From assembly GCA_014523665.1 (NCBI GenBank), contig JAATVR010000210.1, positions 1 to 13,230 on the forward strand: DNA of 13,230 nt. Reading direction: 5' to 3'. This stretch comes from Nitrososphaerales archaeon TH526 (GTDB lineage: Archaea > Thermoproteota > Nitrososphaeria > Nitrososphaerales > Nitrososphaeraceae). The notes under the pieces are model-generated. The model worked only from the letters and a program-made list of their open reading frames with translations, did no database searches and had not been told where the DNA came from. Position numbers and translations under genes: made by a program. Below, piece after piece: positions 6,014-13,230 of this stretch (its first letter is position 1; each line of letters starts with the position of its first letter).

Positions 6014-7480
6014 TTGCCTTATAAGGTTACTGATGGTAAAATAGAACCTTTGTCATTTACCCCAAGCGAGGTGATGCGTAGGTTGAGAGTTGACAAGATC
6101 AAATTTATTGACTTACAGTTTACTGGTCTATCGGGACGGTTTCATCATACTACAGTGGCCGCCAATATGTTTCGCGCTGAAGACTTTGAAATTGGGCTTC
6201 CGAAAGTTGATGGATCATCTATACGTGGATTCACAGAAATACAGGAATCTGACTTGATAATAATGCCTGATCCCTGTACGTACGCTACTATCCCATGGCT
6301 CGAAAAAGATCAGACCGCTCGATTGATTTGCGATGTTATTAAAGGAGATTCTCGTAGAGACGCATTCGTCAGAGACCCCAGAGGAATAGCAGCTAAAGCA
6401 GAGAAATATGTTAGCAGCCAAGGTTACGAATATTCTTATTGGGGCCCCGAAGTTGAATTTTTTGTATTCGACAGACTTGAGGTGAATACCATGACTCCGT
6501 ACCACGGACAAAGCTACAAAATTACTTCGAGGGAATCACCATGGTCTGCAGAAGGCGCAGGTTATGCCCTTCGTTTGAAAGAAGGCTATCTTCCCAGTGC
6601 CCCAGGAGATAGTCTCATGGAGTATCGGAACGAATGTGTCGATGTGTTAAGCAATAACTTTGGGATTATTTGTGATGCGCACCACCACGAAGTAGCAACT
6701 GCTGGTCAGTGTGAAATCGATATTCGATACGATACTCTGGTTAATTCCGCAGATTCAGTACAAAGTTACAAATACATTGTGAAAAATGTAGCCAAGAAAC
6801 ATGACATGATTGCTACTATGATGCCAAAGCCTATTGCGCTGGATAATGGTTCGGGGATGCATGTTAATGTGAGCCTATGGAAAGATAGCAAGAATCTCTT
6901 CTTTGATGCAAATGATAAATATGCAGAAGTATCAGAGCTGGCAAGGTATTTTGGTGGTGGAGTGTTAGACCATGCATCTGCGCTCGCGGCTGTAGTTGCC
7001 CCGACTACAAATTCATATCGTCGACTAGTTCCGGGGTATGAAGCCCCAGTATACATCTCATGGAGTACTGGGAACAGATCGGCCATAATTAGGATCCCTG
7101 CTCACTACAGGGGGGAAAGGTTCTCTGCCCTTAAGCGACTTGAATTCAGAGCACCCGATCCTTCTTGTAATCCATACCTGGCCTTTTCAGCAATAATGGC
7201 CGCCGGATTTGATGGTATCAACAAACGTAGTTCAATAGGAGACCCGATCGATGAGGATATTTTTAAAATGACCCCTAAAAGAAGAGCTGAACTTGGCATA
7301 AGACAATTGCCAACTAGTTTACGTGATGCATGCGAGGAATTACAGAGTGACCGAGAATTCCTGAGGCCGATATTTAGCGATGATACAATTGATACGATCT
7401 TAGAACAAGAAATTAATGACTACAATGAGGTAGCTGTGAGACCCCACCCACACGAATTTTCGATGTATGCCGATGTATGA
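6014..7480 (+). CDS. glnA: Glutamine synthetase, type I
   Basis: The enzyme makes glutamine from glutamate, ammonia and ATP and is the main entry point of ammonium into biomass; it acts as a cytosolic dodecamer. It has 488 residues. The N-terminal beta-grasp part carries FTGLSGRFHH, and metal-binding Glu residues lie in GPEVEFF (E146, E148). HHHEVATAGQCEID follows at 223-236, then NGSGMH with metal ligand His283, and the flap GYEAPV with Glu343. Substrate arginines lie in NRSAIIR (R355, R360), and LEFRAPD closes the site. The region where adenylylated enzymes have NLYDLP reads EDIFKM, so covalent control by adenylylation is unlikely. The start is TTG: an in-frame stop lies 12 nt upstream and the next ATG is at codon 21. 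A weak AGGA lies 8 nt before the TTG. Assignment is secure. Confidence 0.96.
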   Translation: MPYKVTDGKIEPLSFTPSEVMRRLRVDKIKFIDLQFTGLSGRFHHTTVAANMFRAEDFEIGLPKVDGSSIRGFTEIQESDLIIMPDPCTYATIPWLEKDQTARLICDVIKGDSRRDAFVRDPRGIAAKAEKYVSSQGYEYSYWGPEVEFFVFDRLEVNTMTPYHGQSYKITSRESPWSAEGAGYALRLKEGYLPSAPGDSLMEYRNECVDVLSNNFGIICDAHHHEVATAGQCEIDIRYDTLVNSADSVQSYKYIVKNVAKKHDMIATMMPKPIALDNGSGMHVNVSLWKDSKNLFFDANDKYAEVSELARYFGGGVLDHASALAAVVAPTTNSYRRLVPGYEAPVYISWSTGNRSAIIRIPAHYRGERFSALKRLEFRAPDPSCNPYLAFSAIMAAGFDGINKRSSIGDPIDEDIFKMTPKRRAELGIRQLPTSLRDACEELQSDREFLRPIFSDDTIDTILEQEINDYNEVAVRPHPHEFSMYADV

Positions 7481-7856
7481 AGATGTAGCTAGAGACGCAT
7501 GGAATGCTCCTATCAGGAGATGAAGAATCCTAATCTAATGTATTGTGTGTAGTTTGATTGTCCTAGATGGAACTATGCAAGATTTCCCTAGATATTTAAC
7601 CTGATCCTAAGAATGAGAACTGAATGTTAGGTCAGCTTCCTAAATAGAAAACATATACCAATCACACAAAGAGCTAGAAAAGATCAAATGGTTGTAAAAC
7701 ATTAGAGCTTAATTGCGAACTACGCAAATTAATTAGTAAAGAGCTGAAGCCATAAAAATCGAGAAAGCCTCAAGAGATCACTTCTGACTGAATTCTGGAG
7801 AGGTAAAAATCATAAAAGCGACTGCAAATCAATTTGTCAAAATCAATCCTACATTA
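7481..7856. other. 376-nt gap between convergent glnA and ilvA, no gene recognised
   Basis: No open frame of credible length or composition, and no tRNA, was found on either strand. The main structure is an imperfect hairpin at 7709-7732: TTAATTGCG and CGCAAATTAA with one bulged A and a 5-base loop. The octamer AAAGAGCT occurs twice (about 7668 and 7737). The region is A/T-rich and probably holds the 3' ends of both transcripts. Confidence 0.5.
7805..7809 (-). terminator. Oligo-T run downstream of ilvA
   Basis: On the minus strand a T5 run lies about 48 nt after the ilvA stop, with a T4 run a few bases before it. Archaeal termination commonly uses such T stretches. It is weak because T5 runs are frequent in this A/T-rich DNA. 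Confidence 0.3.
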
Positions 7857-9095
7857 TTATCCAAGTACTTTGAACCTTATCCTTTGTCTCTTGAGCAAGT
7901 CTATGAGACGTTCCTCATGAGAGCTATCTTCAACCTCTAGACTTAAATACACACCGGCTGTTCCTGCAGAAATGTTAGAGCTTAGTCTATCATGTTCAAC
8001 TTCGACAATATTTACACTCAAGTCCGCAATACAGTCAACCACATTCTTCAACGCCCCCGGTTTGTCTGGCAATTGAATAAATATTTTGAGCATTCTACCC
8101 ATAAACATTAGACCCTTCGCAACCACCTGTCCCAATAGATACATGTCAACATTACCGCCAGATAAAAGGGCAATTACCCTTTCATTCCTTTTAGCATAAC
8201 CGTTGGACACAAGGTATGCTAAGCTAGCTGCTCCAGCAGGCTCAACTACGAGCTTCGCCCGTTCCATTAGCAGAAACATGGTCTTGACGATAGAGGTATC
8301 ATCTACTAACACTATATCATCAATTAACTCACTAATTATTTCGTATGTAAATTCCCCTGGTGATTTCACTGAAATACCATCTGCTATAGTATAGCCTGAG
8401 TTGATGGTTTGCAATTTCCCTTTAGAAATAGATTCCTTCATGGAAGGAAAAGCTTCCGATTCAACTCCAATAATCTTAACATTGGGTCTTCTGGCCTTCA
8501 CGGCGATAGCTATTCCAGCTGCCAATCCACCGCCCCCAATGGGAAGATAGATCCTATCAAAATCATTTAGATCCTCAAGTAGCTCCAACCCGATTGTTCC
8601 CTGCCCGCATACTACCTGTCTATCGTTAAACGCGTGAATGATCGTAAGCCTTTCATCCTTTGCGATCCGAACCGTTTCATCCCACGACGCATCATAATTC
8701 TCACCAGAAAGAATCACCCTAGCTCCGTAAGACCTAGTCGCGGCGACCTTTGCAGGGGAAGCATTTCTAGGCATTACTATAGTACAATGAATATTTTCCT
8801 TAGAGGAAGCGTAGGCAAGGCCTTGGGCATGATTCCCTGCCGAGGCAGCGATCACTCCGTTAGATCGCTCCTTGCTAGATAGAGAATTCAACTTCGTAAA
8901 AGCACCTCTGACCTTAAACGATCCTGTCTTTTGTAAACATTCCAGCTTTAGGAATGTATCTGTACCTACCATTCTTGAAAACGTATCAGATTTGTGTAAC
9001 GGGGTTTTTCTTATACTCGTGTCAAGCGAACTTCTAGCTGTGGATATATCTTCTATTGTAGGATGCCTGCTAGAGGAGATATTTACGCCTTTCAT
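7857..9095 (-). CDS. ilvA: Threonine ammonia-lyase with C-terminal ACT domain
   Basis: This PLP enzyme deaminates threonine to 2-oxobutanoate and ammonia, the first committed step toward isoleucine, and may also act on serine. It has 412 residues. The PLP lysine is K61 in GSFKVRGAF, the substrate loop is ASAGNHAQG (from about 84), and the phosphate-binding glycines are GGGG at 187-190. After about residue 333 an ACT domain begins (IQLPDKPGALKNVV), a ligand-binding module that usually gives allosteric control by an amino acid. The single ACT domain and overall length resemble the shorter TdcB-like archaeal and bacterial forms rather than the 500-residue E. coli IlvA. The start is the ATG at 9095, followed by MKGVNISSSRHPTIEDI. 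There is no Shine-Dalgarno sequence. Assignment is secure; choice between biosynthetic and catabolic role is inferred. Confidence 0.94.
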   Translation of the reverse strand: MKGVNISSSRHPTIEDISTARSSLDTSIRKTPLHKSDTFSRMVGTDTFLKLECLQKTGSFKVRGAFTKLNSLSSKERSNGVIAASAGNHAQGLAYASSKENIHCTIVMPRNASPAKVAATRSYGARVILSGENYDASWDETVRIAKDERLTIIHAFNDRQVVCGQGTIGLELLEDLNDFDRIYLPIGGGGLAAGIAIAVKARRPNVKIIGVESEAFPSMKESISKGKLQTINSGYTIADGISVKSPGEFTYEIISELIDDIVLVDDTSIVKTMFLLMERAKLVVEPAGAASLAYLVSNGYAKRNERVIALLSGGNVDMYLLGQVVAKGLMFMGRMLKIFIQLPDKPGALKNVVDCIADLSVNIVEVEHDRLSSNISAGTAGVYLSLEVEDSSHEERLIDLLKRQRIRFKVLG

Positions 9096-9129
9096 TCAGA
9101 ATATATTTATTGTTGCCTCATCTCCCTTA

Positions 9130-9140
9130 CTTATAATTTT
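9130..9140 (-). promoter_or_regulatory. TATA-like box of ilvA
   Basis: The minus strand reads AAAATTATAAG about 35-45 nt before the ilvA ATG, predicting a leader of roughly a dozen bases. A second A/T block at 9101-9112 is too close to the ATG to serve it. Confidence 0.35.
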
Positions 9141-9235
9141 GTGTTCAATGGATGACCTGAGCAATTCAATAATTGTCATTGTTACTAATTTTCAGAATCC
9201 CTGATTTTTTGGTTTAGGTTTATTACTTATCAGCC

Positions 9236-9240
9236 AAAAA
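9236..9240 (-). terminator. Oligo-T run after the small His-rich ORF
   Basis: A T5 run on the minus strand begins 9 nt after the TGA of the 75-residue ORF. It is compatible with termination of that short transcript, but T5 runs are common here. Confidence 0.25.
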
Positions 9241-9248
9241 TTGTCGAG

Positions 9249-9476
9249 TCATGAGCTCTTTTTTATTTCTGGAAGAATAGCATGAATGTGATTGGCAACA
9301 GTATACACATGCTGCCAGGGAATATTGACTGTTCCAATAATAGGGTGACCTATATGGCGAGATTTAGGAAATATTTGGTCGTGATGGATCAAGATTAGGT
9401 CCCAAGGAAACAATGTGTATGTCATAATTTCATCAATAACATTCCTAATGGGTAGCAAATTAGCGTGGACAAGCAT
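9249..9476 (-). CDS. Small His-rich hypothetical protein
   Basis: I do not recognise this 75-residue protein. It begins MLVHANLLPIRNVIDEIMTY and ends ILPEIKKSS. Eight histidines occur, including IHHDQIF, the pair RHIGH and the NHIH near the C-terminus. There is no signal peptide and no clear membrane segment. In favour of a real gene: it fills a gap not covered by another gene, its composition is protein-like, a stop codon (TAG) lies two codons upstream of the ATG, and an oligo-T run follows its stop. Against: it is short, with no ribosome binding site and only a weak A/T element upstream. It is divergent from EF-2, with 114 nt between starts. It could also be a decayed fragment of a longer protein. 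Confidence 0.45.
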   Translation of the reverse strand: MLVHANLLPIRNVIDEIMTYTLFPWDLILIHHDQIFPKSRHIGHPIIGTVNIPWQHVYTVANHIHAILPEIKKSS

Positions 9477-9553
9477 GAACTATGACCTGATTTAGCTCTA
9501 CAGAACGCACCTCTAGTATCCATAGAATGCCAAGTACTTAGAACAAAGGAACG

Positions 9554-9560
9554 TTTAATA
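9554..9560 (+). promoter_or_regulatory. TATA-like box of the EF-2 gene
   Basis: TTTAATA is centred 34 nt before the EF-2 ATG, predicting transcription from about 9584 and a leader of a few bases. There is no Shine-Dalgarno sequence at the start. Confidence 0.45.
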
Positions 9561-9590
9561 GACCTCCAGCAAAATTTTCTGACTGAATAG

Positions 9591-11792
9591 ATGCCTAAAT
9601 TCAAATCAACCCAGGATATCCTTAGAATTATTGGAAATAAAGAGCAGATTCGCAATTTTGGGGTCATTGCGCACGTCGATCATGGCAAAACTACCATGAG
9701 CGATAGCCTCTTGGCGGCATCAGGAATTATTTCGCCATCGATTGCAGGACAGGCCCTTGCTCTAGATTCAATGAAGCTTGAACAGAATAGGCAGATGACA
9801 ATTAGAGGCGCAAACGTTACTCTGTACTATGAGAAAGATGGGAAGGAGTACGTGGTTAACATGATTGATACACCAGGACACATAGATTTTACTGGTAGGG
9901 TTACTCGTGCGCTGCGGGCAATTGACGGAGCCGTTGTGGTTTCAGACTCAGTCGAAGGGATAATGACACAGACCGAGACAGTGACGAGACAGGCTTTAGA
10001 TGAGAGAGTGAGGCCTGTTCTGTACATAAACAAGATTGACAGATTGGTAAAGGAATTGAGATTAGATGCCGCCGCTATGCAAAAGTGGCTGTCTAATATC
10101 ATCGCCGACTTTAATCATTTAATAGATATTTACGCAGAGCCAGAGCTCAAAGAAAAATGGAAGGTTAGTATCCAAGGGAACAGTGTTGCTTTTGGTTCAG
10201 CCAAAGATAGGTGGGGATTTAATTTCAAGGTTGCACAGAAAAAAGGGGTCAGCTTTAAGGATGTTTATGATGCTTATACATCTGATGATCCTGGAGCTAT
10301 CAAGAACCTGGCAGAGAGGGCACCACTACACGAAGCCGTTCTCGGGATGGTAGTTGAACACCATCCACCTCCTCACGTCGCTCAACGGTATCGAATTCCT
10401 AAAATTTGGCCTGGCGATTTGAATTCCGAAATTGGTAAATCTCTCATCTCTTGTGATGACAAAGGGCCAGTAGTAATGATGGTGACAACGATAAATGTTG
10501 ATCCCCAGGCAGGTAGAATAGCAACAGGTCGACTTTTCTCAGGCACCGTGAAAGATGGAGATGAAGCATATTTGATCGATGCAAAGCGGCCAGGAAAAAT
10601 ACAATCTGTAAATATCTATATGGGAAATACTCGCGAATTGGTAAACATGTTACCTGCAGGTAACATTCCTGCCTTACTAGGACTGGACTATGCAGTTGCA
10701 GGTGAGACAATATCCACGGTGAAGGCAATTCCGCCTTTTGAATCAATCAAATATGTATCGGAACCAGTTGTAACGATTGCAGTCGAACCAAAGCATCCAA
10801 GAGATCTGCCGAAACTAGTTGAAGCCCTAAGAAAGATTACAGTGGAAGATCCTAATCTAATAGTAAAAATCAATGAAGAGTCAGGTGAAACACTCATGGC
10901 AGGTATGGGAGTACTTCATCTAGAAATTGCTACATCTCTTCTACAGGAAGCAGGTTTAGAAATAACTACGACACAACCGTTAATCAACTATCGTGAAACG
11001 AGCAGAAATAAAACAACCCCTATAATGAGCAAGTCTCCTAATAAACATAATAAGATCTTTATGAGAGTGGAACCGCTAGGTGAGGAAATTATCGATATGA
11101 TCAGGACAGGGCAAATTAAGGAAGATATGGACAAGAAGGAGATGGCTAGACACCTTCGTGAAAAAGGATGGAGTGCAGATGAGGCGCGTAGCGTGGCTGC
11201 TCTAGACGTAACTGGGAATATGCTTATTGACGAGACAAAGGGTGTTCAATTTATTCAAGAATCCATGGATTCCATCAGGTCAGGGTTTGATGATGTGACA
11301 CACTCTGGACCAATTGCGCATGAGACTGTTAGAGGGGTAAAGTTTGTCTTGCATCACTTTGTTCCTCACGAGGACCCGGCGCATAGAGGGTTAGCTCAAT
11401 TAATGCCTGCGACACGTAGGGCCATGCTTGGGTCGATGCTGATAGCAGATCCCACATTACTCGAACCGATTCTTGGCATTGAGGTAAAATGTCCTCAGGA
11501 ACAGATTGGTACCGTAGCAGGAATTCTCTCAAGTAAGAGAGGTAAATTGATCAACGTAGATCAGAAGGGGCTTATCACGATTATTCAAGGCGAAGTTCCT
11601 GCATCTGAAACGTTCGATCTTTCCGAGATAATGCGTGGTGGTACCGCTGGGAAAGCTTTGTGGAGTACCTATTTCAAGGCGTGGCAACCGGTACCCCAAT
11701 CAATCTTAAGGAGTCTAGTCGCAGACATACGAAAAAGAAAGGGTCTAAATCCTGAGCCACCAAATCCAGATGAATTCATAGATAAAGAATAA
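9591..11792 (+). CDS. fusA: Translation elongation factor 2 (aEF-2)
   Basis: This GTPase moves the tRNA-mRNA complex through the ribosome after each peptide bond. It has 733 residues, normal for archaeal EF-2. The G domain shows G1 AHVDHGKTT (27-35), the switch-I Thr70 in RQMTI, G3 DTPGHIDF (93-100) and G4 NKID (147-150). Domains II to V follow in the usual order. In domain IV the sequence PHEDPAHRGLAQ places His598 where archaeal and eukaryotic EF-2 carry diphthamide, suggesting that modification occurs. The C-terminus GLNPEPPNPDEF matches the archaeal family. The ATG is supported by the TATA-like box and by homology to MPKFKSTQDILRII-type N-termini before the G domain. A hairpin and T7 terminator follow. 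Assignment is secure. Confidence 0.97.
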   Translation: MPKFKSTQDILRIIGNKEQIRNFGVIAHVDHGKTTMSDSLLAASGIISPSIAGQALALDSMKLEQNRQMTIRGANVTLYYEKDGKEYVVNMIDTPGHIDFTGRVTRALRAIDGAVVVSDSVEGIMTQTETVTRQALDERVRPVLYINKIDRLVKELRLDAAAMQKWLSNIIADFNHLIDIYAEPELKEKWKVSIQGNSVAFGSAKDRWGFNFKVAQKKGVSFKDVYDAYTSDDPGAIKNLAERAPLHEAVLGMVVEHHPPPHVAQRYRIPKIWPGDLNSEIGKSLISCDDKGPVVMMVTTINVDPQAGRIATGRLFSGTVKDGDEAYLIDAKRPGKIQSVNIYMGNTRELVNMLPAGNIPALLGLDYAVAGETISTVKAIPPFESIKYVSEPVVTIAVEPKHPRDLPKLVEALRKITVEDPNLIVKINEESGETLMAGMGVLHLEIATSLLQEAGLEITTTQPLINYRETSRNKTTPIMSKSPNKHNKIFMRVEPLGEEIIDMIRTGQIKEDMDKKEMARHLREKGWSADEARSVAALDVTGNMLIDETKGVQFIQESMDSIRSGFDDVTHSGPIAHETVRGVKFVLHHFVPHEDPAHRGLAQLMPATRRAMLGSMLIADPTLLEPILGIEVKCPQEQIGTVAGILSSKRGKLINVDQKGLITIIQGEVPASETFDLSEIMRGGTAGKALWSTYFKAWQPVPQSILRSLVADIRKRKGLNPEPPNPDEFIDKE

Positions 11793-11806
11793 AGAATAGC
11801 AAGTTT

Positions 11807-11842
11807 AATTCCTTTAGAATTGATTGGTGCATATCTTTTTTT
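11807..11842 (+). terminator. EF-2 terminator: hairpin and T7 run
   Basis: A 5-bp hairpin, AATTC-CTTTA-GAATT (11807-11821), lies 14 nt after the EF-2 stop, and a T7 run follows at 11836-11842. An oligo-T this long is a good archaeal termination signal; the hairpin may be incidental. Confidence 0.55.
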
Positions 11843-11970
11843 GCCTTAGGCGTGCATCTATATGATTTTGTCGGAATGTATGGGTCTAGAAGACAAATGA
11901 CTTTCACAATGGGAGTAGGTAGTTTTAAGTTGCGGCTAAATTATTAGGAATTTAATTACCGAAGAGTATG

Positions 11971-12078
11971 TTATTTTGCCCATTCTTGTACGTCTGCTAG
12001 ATGTTTTGAACGTTTACGAAGCTCCCAATAGTTATAAGCGATAAAATCATTTCCTTTCTCAAAATGAAACTTGATCAT
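11971..12078 (-). CDS. Candidate 35-residue microprotein antisense to the mpgS promoter and start
   Basis: The frame starts MIKFHFEKGNDFIAYNY and ends DVQEWAK before TAA. The composition is strikingly protein-like for so short a frame: charged, with two Trp, alternating hydrophobics and few low-value residues. It overlaps the first 15 nt of mpgS on the opposite strand and contains the mpgS TATA-like box. Any promoter would have to lie inside mpgS. There is no Shine-Dalgarno sequence. It may be a real small protein, the end of a decayed gene, or chance. Confidence 0.25.
   Translation of the reverse strand: MIKFHFEKGNDFIAYNYWELRKRSKHLADVQEWAK
12032..12037 (+). promoter_or_regulatory. TATA-like box of mpgS
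   Basis: TTATAA is centred about 29 nt before the mpgS ATG, the spacing expected for a leaderless transcript. The start codon is preceded by CTTTCTCAAA, with no ribosome binding site. Confidence 0.5.
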
Positions 12079-13230
12079 CCCAGGTATACAGAAAGATTTG
12101 GGGCAATTAGCTTACATGGTGTACAACGTGTATATGAGCTAGATTCTGGCTTTAGCAATGGGAGGCCCACTTCAGAGACTATTCGAAGCATCGGAAATGA
12201 AGAGATTTCTGAAATAGAGAAAAAAATGGCCATTGTAATCCCCATTAAAGGCGAACGTCTAAAACTACTTGAGGGTGTGTTAAGTGGCATTCCGCACGAT
12301 TGCCTTACTATCATTGTTTCCAATAGTCCTAGGCAGCCTGTCGATAGGTACAAATTAGAAAAAGAGGCCTTGGAGCAGTTTAACCGTTTTGTTGGTAAGA
12401 ATGCGTTGATTTTGCATCAGAAAGATCCTGGACTCTCAGATGCGCTTAAAGAGGTTGGGTATAACAGCATCTTTGGACCAGATGACATAGTCAGAAATGG
12501 TAAAGCTGAAGGCATGATTACTGGGATGCTCCTGGCAAAGATGGCTGGAAAGGATTACGTTGGTTTTATCGATGCAGATAATTACGTACCTGGCGCAGTC
12601 AATGAATATGTTAAAATCTTCGCATCAGGACTTGCAATGTCAAATAGTCCATACACAATGGTTAGGATTTCGTGGATTTACAAACCCAAAGTTTCAGAGA
12701 GTGGTCTATATTTTTCCAAGTGGGGAAGAGTCTCTGAAATAACTAATCAGTATCTCAATTCTCTGGTTTCTTATTATACAGGCTTCGAGACCGAAGTTAT
12801 GCGTACCGGAAATTCAGGCGAACATTGTATGTCAATGAAACTTGCCGAATTGCTTACCTATTCATCTGGCTTTTCGGTAGAACCTTATGAAATAGTCAAT
12901 GTCCTGGAAGAATTTGGCGGAATTTTACCTACAGAAAATCAAGAGGCAATGGACAAGGGAATAGAAATATGTCAGGTAGAAACGCGCAATCCCCATTTTC
13001 ATGAGGAGAAAGGAGACGACCATATTAAAGAAATGTTCTTCGGTTCACTTGGTTGTATCTATCATAGTAAGATCTGTCCCCCAAGGTTGAGGGAAAAAAT
13101 CGTAGAAGAATTACGCAATCGAAGTATGTTAGAAGAAGGACAGGAAATAGACACTCTAAAAAAGATCAGCCCATTTAGCCAAATAGACATGCGACAATTT
13201 GCAAATATTCTTCATGAAAGGGCTTCGAGC
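12064..13230 (+). CDS. mpgS: Mannosyl-3-phosphoglycerate synthase (GT55), 3' end cut by window
   Basis: The enzyme joins GDP-mannose and 3-phosphoglycerate to mannosyl-3-phosphoglycerate, which MpgP dephosphorylates to mannosylglycerate, a compatible solute against salt or heat stress. The window holds 389 codons without a stop; family members have about 390-400 residues, so only a few are missing. The N-terminus HPRYTERFGAISLHGVQR matches family members directly and fixes the start. LLEGVLSGIPH and VRNGKAEGMI follow. The DXD-type metal and nucleotide-sugar motif is IDADNY, with D170 and D172. GFETEVMRTGNSGEH near residue 240-255 is the acceptor and metal region. The gene has its own TATA-like box after the EF-2 terminator. 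mpgP is not in the window and may follow. Assignment is secure. Confidence 0.93.
   Translation, partial: MKLDHPRYTERFGAISLHGVQRVYELDSGFSNGRPTSETIRSIGNEEISEIEKKMAIVIPIKGERLKLLEGVLSGIPHDCLTIIVSNSPRQPVDRYKLEKEALEQFNRFVGKNALILHQKDPGLSDALKEVGYNSIFGPDDIVRNGKAEGMITGMLLAKMAGKDYVGFIDADNYVPGAVNEYVKIFASGLAMSNSPYTMVRISWIYKPKVSESGLYFSKWGRVSEITNQYLNSLVSYYTGFETEVMRTGNSGEHCMSMKLAELLTYSSGFSVEPYEIVNVLEEFGGILPTENQEAMDKGIEICQVETRNPHFHEEKGDDHIKEMFFGSLGCIYHSKICPPRLREKIVEELRNRSMLEEGQEIDTLKKISPFSQIDMRQFANILHERASS

Noticed and set aside
7481..7856. Possible small RNA or C/D-box RNA in the glnA-ilvA gap
   Set aside because: No paired C (RUGAUGA) and D (CUGA) boxes at proper spacing, only one bulged hairpin; not enough to call an RNA gene.
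8872..9204. A 110-codon plus-strand frame overlapping the 5' end of ilvA
   Set aside because: Most of it lies antisense to the conserved PLP-binding region of ilvA, and the remainder is A/T-rich intergenic sequence with promoter-like boxes.
12075..12353. A 92-codon minus-strand frame over the start of mpgS
   Set aside because: It is antisense to the conserved GT55 N-terminal region, and its composition looks like a reverse-frame shadow.
1..13230. CRISPR array, insertion sequence, toxin-antitoxin or defence system
   Set aside because: No regularly spaced repeats, transposase, paired small toxin-antitoxin genes or defence-associated domains were seen on either strand; the genes are ordinary archaeal housekeeping functions.

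Overview
The window looks like chromosomal housekeeping DNA from an archaeon, most probably a thaumarchaeote (Nitrososphaeria, the ammonia-oxidising lineage). Evidence seen directly: a tandem AAA+ Cdc48/VAT ATPase, an archaeal-type EF-2 with the diphthamide histidine region, and a GT55 mannosyl-3-phosphoglycerate synthase. Most starts lack a Shine-Dalgarno sequence but have a TATA-like box roughly 25-40 nt upstream, as expected for leaderless or short-leader archaeal transcripts. Assignment to the Nitrososphaerales is inference from this gene set; no marker in the window settles it.

Layout, left to right: the 3' part of cdc48 (+, cut by the window edge); a 337-nt gap with two possible RNA hairpin elements; a PLP fold-III decarboxylase annotated as LysA-like (+); an acylphosphatase (+); a stand-alone asparagine-synthetase ATP-pyrophosphatase domain (+); purB (-), convergent with it; glnA (+), divergent from purB; a 376-nt gap with no convincing gene; ilvA (-), convergent with glnA; a small His-rich hypothetical ORF (-); EF-2 (+); an oligo-T terminator; and mpgS (+), which runs off the right edge close to its expected C-terminus.

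Several central genes concern nitrogen: amide synthesis (asparagine-synthetase-like), glutamine synthetase, adenylosuccinate lyase and threonine ammonia-lyase. They are mostly separate transcription units with their own promoters, not one operon. Cdc48, EF-2 and MpgS are independent units for protein unfolding, translation and compatible-solute synthesis.

I see no mobile element, CRISPR array, rRNA or tRNA, and no clear new multi-gene system. The points most worth a second look are a near-perfect palindrome between the glnA TATA box and its start, the amidotransferase-less asparagine-synthetase domain, substrate-motif departures in the LysA-like protein, a His-rich 75-residue ORF beside EF-2, and a protein-like 35-codon ORF antisense to the mpgS promoter and start.
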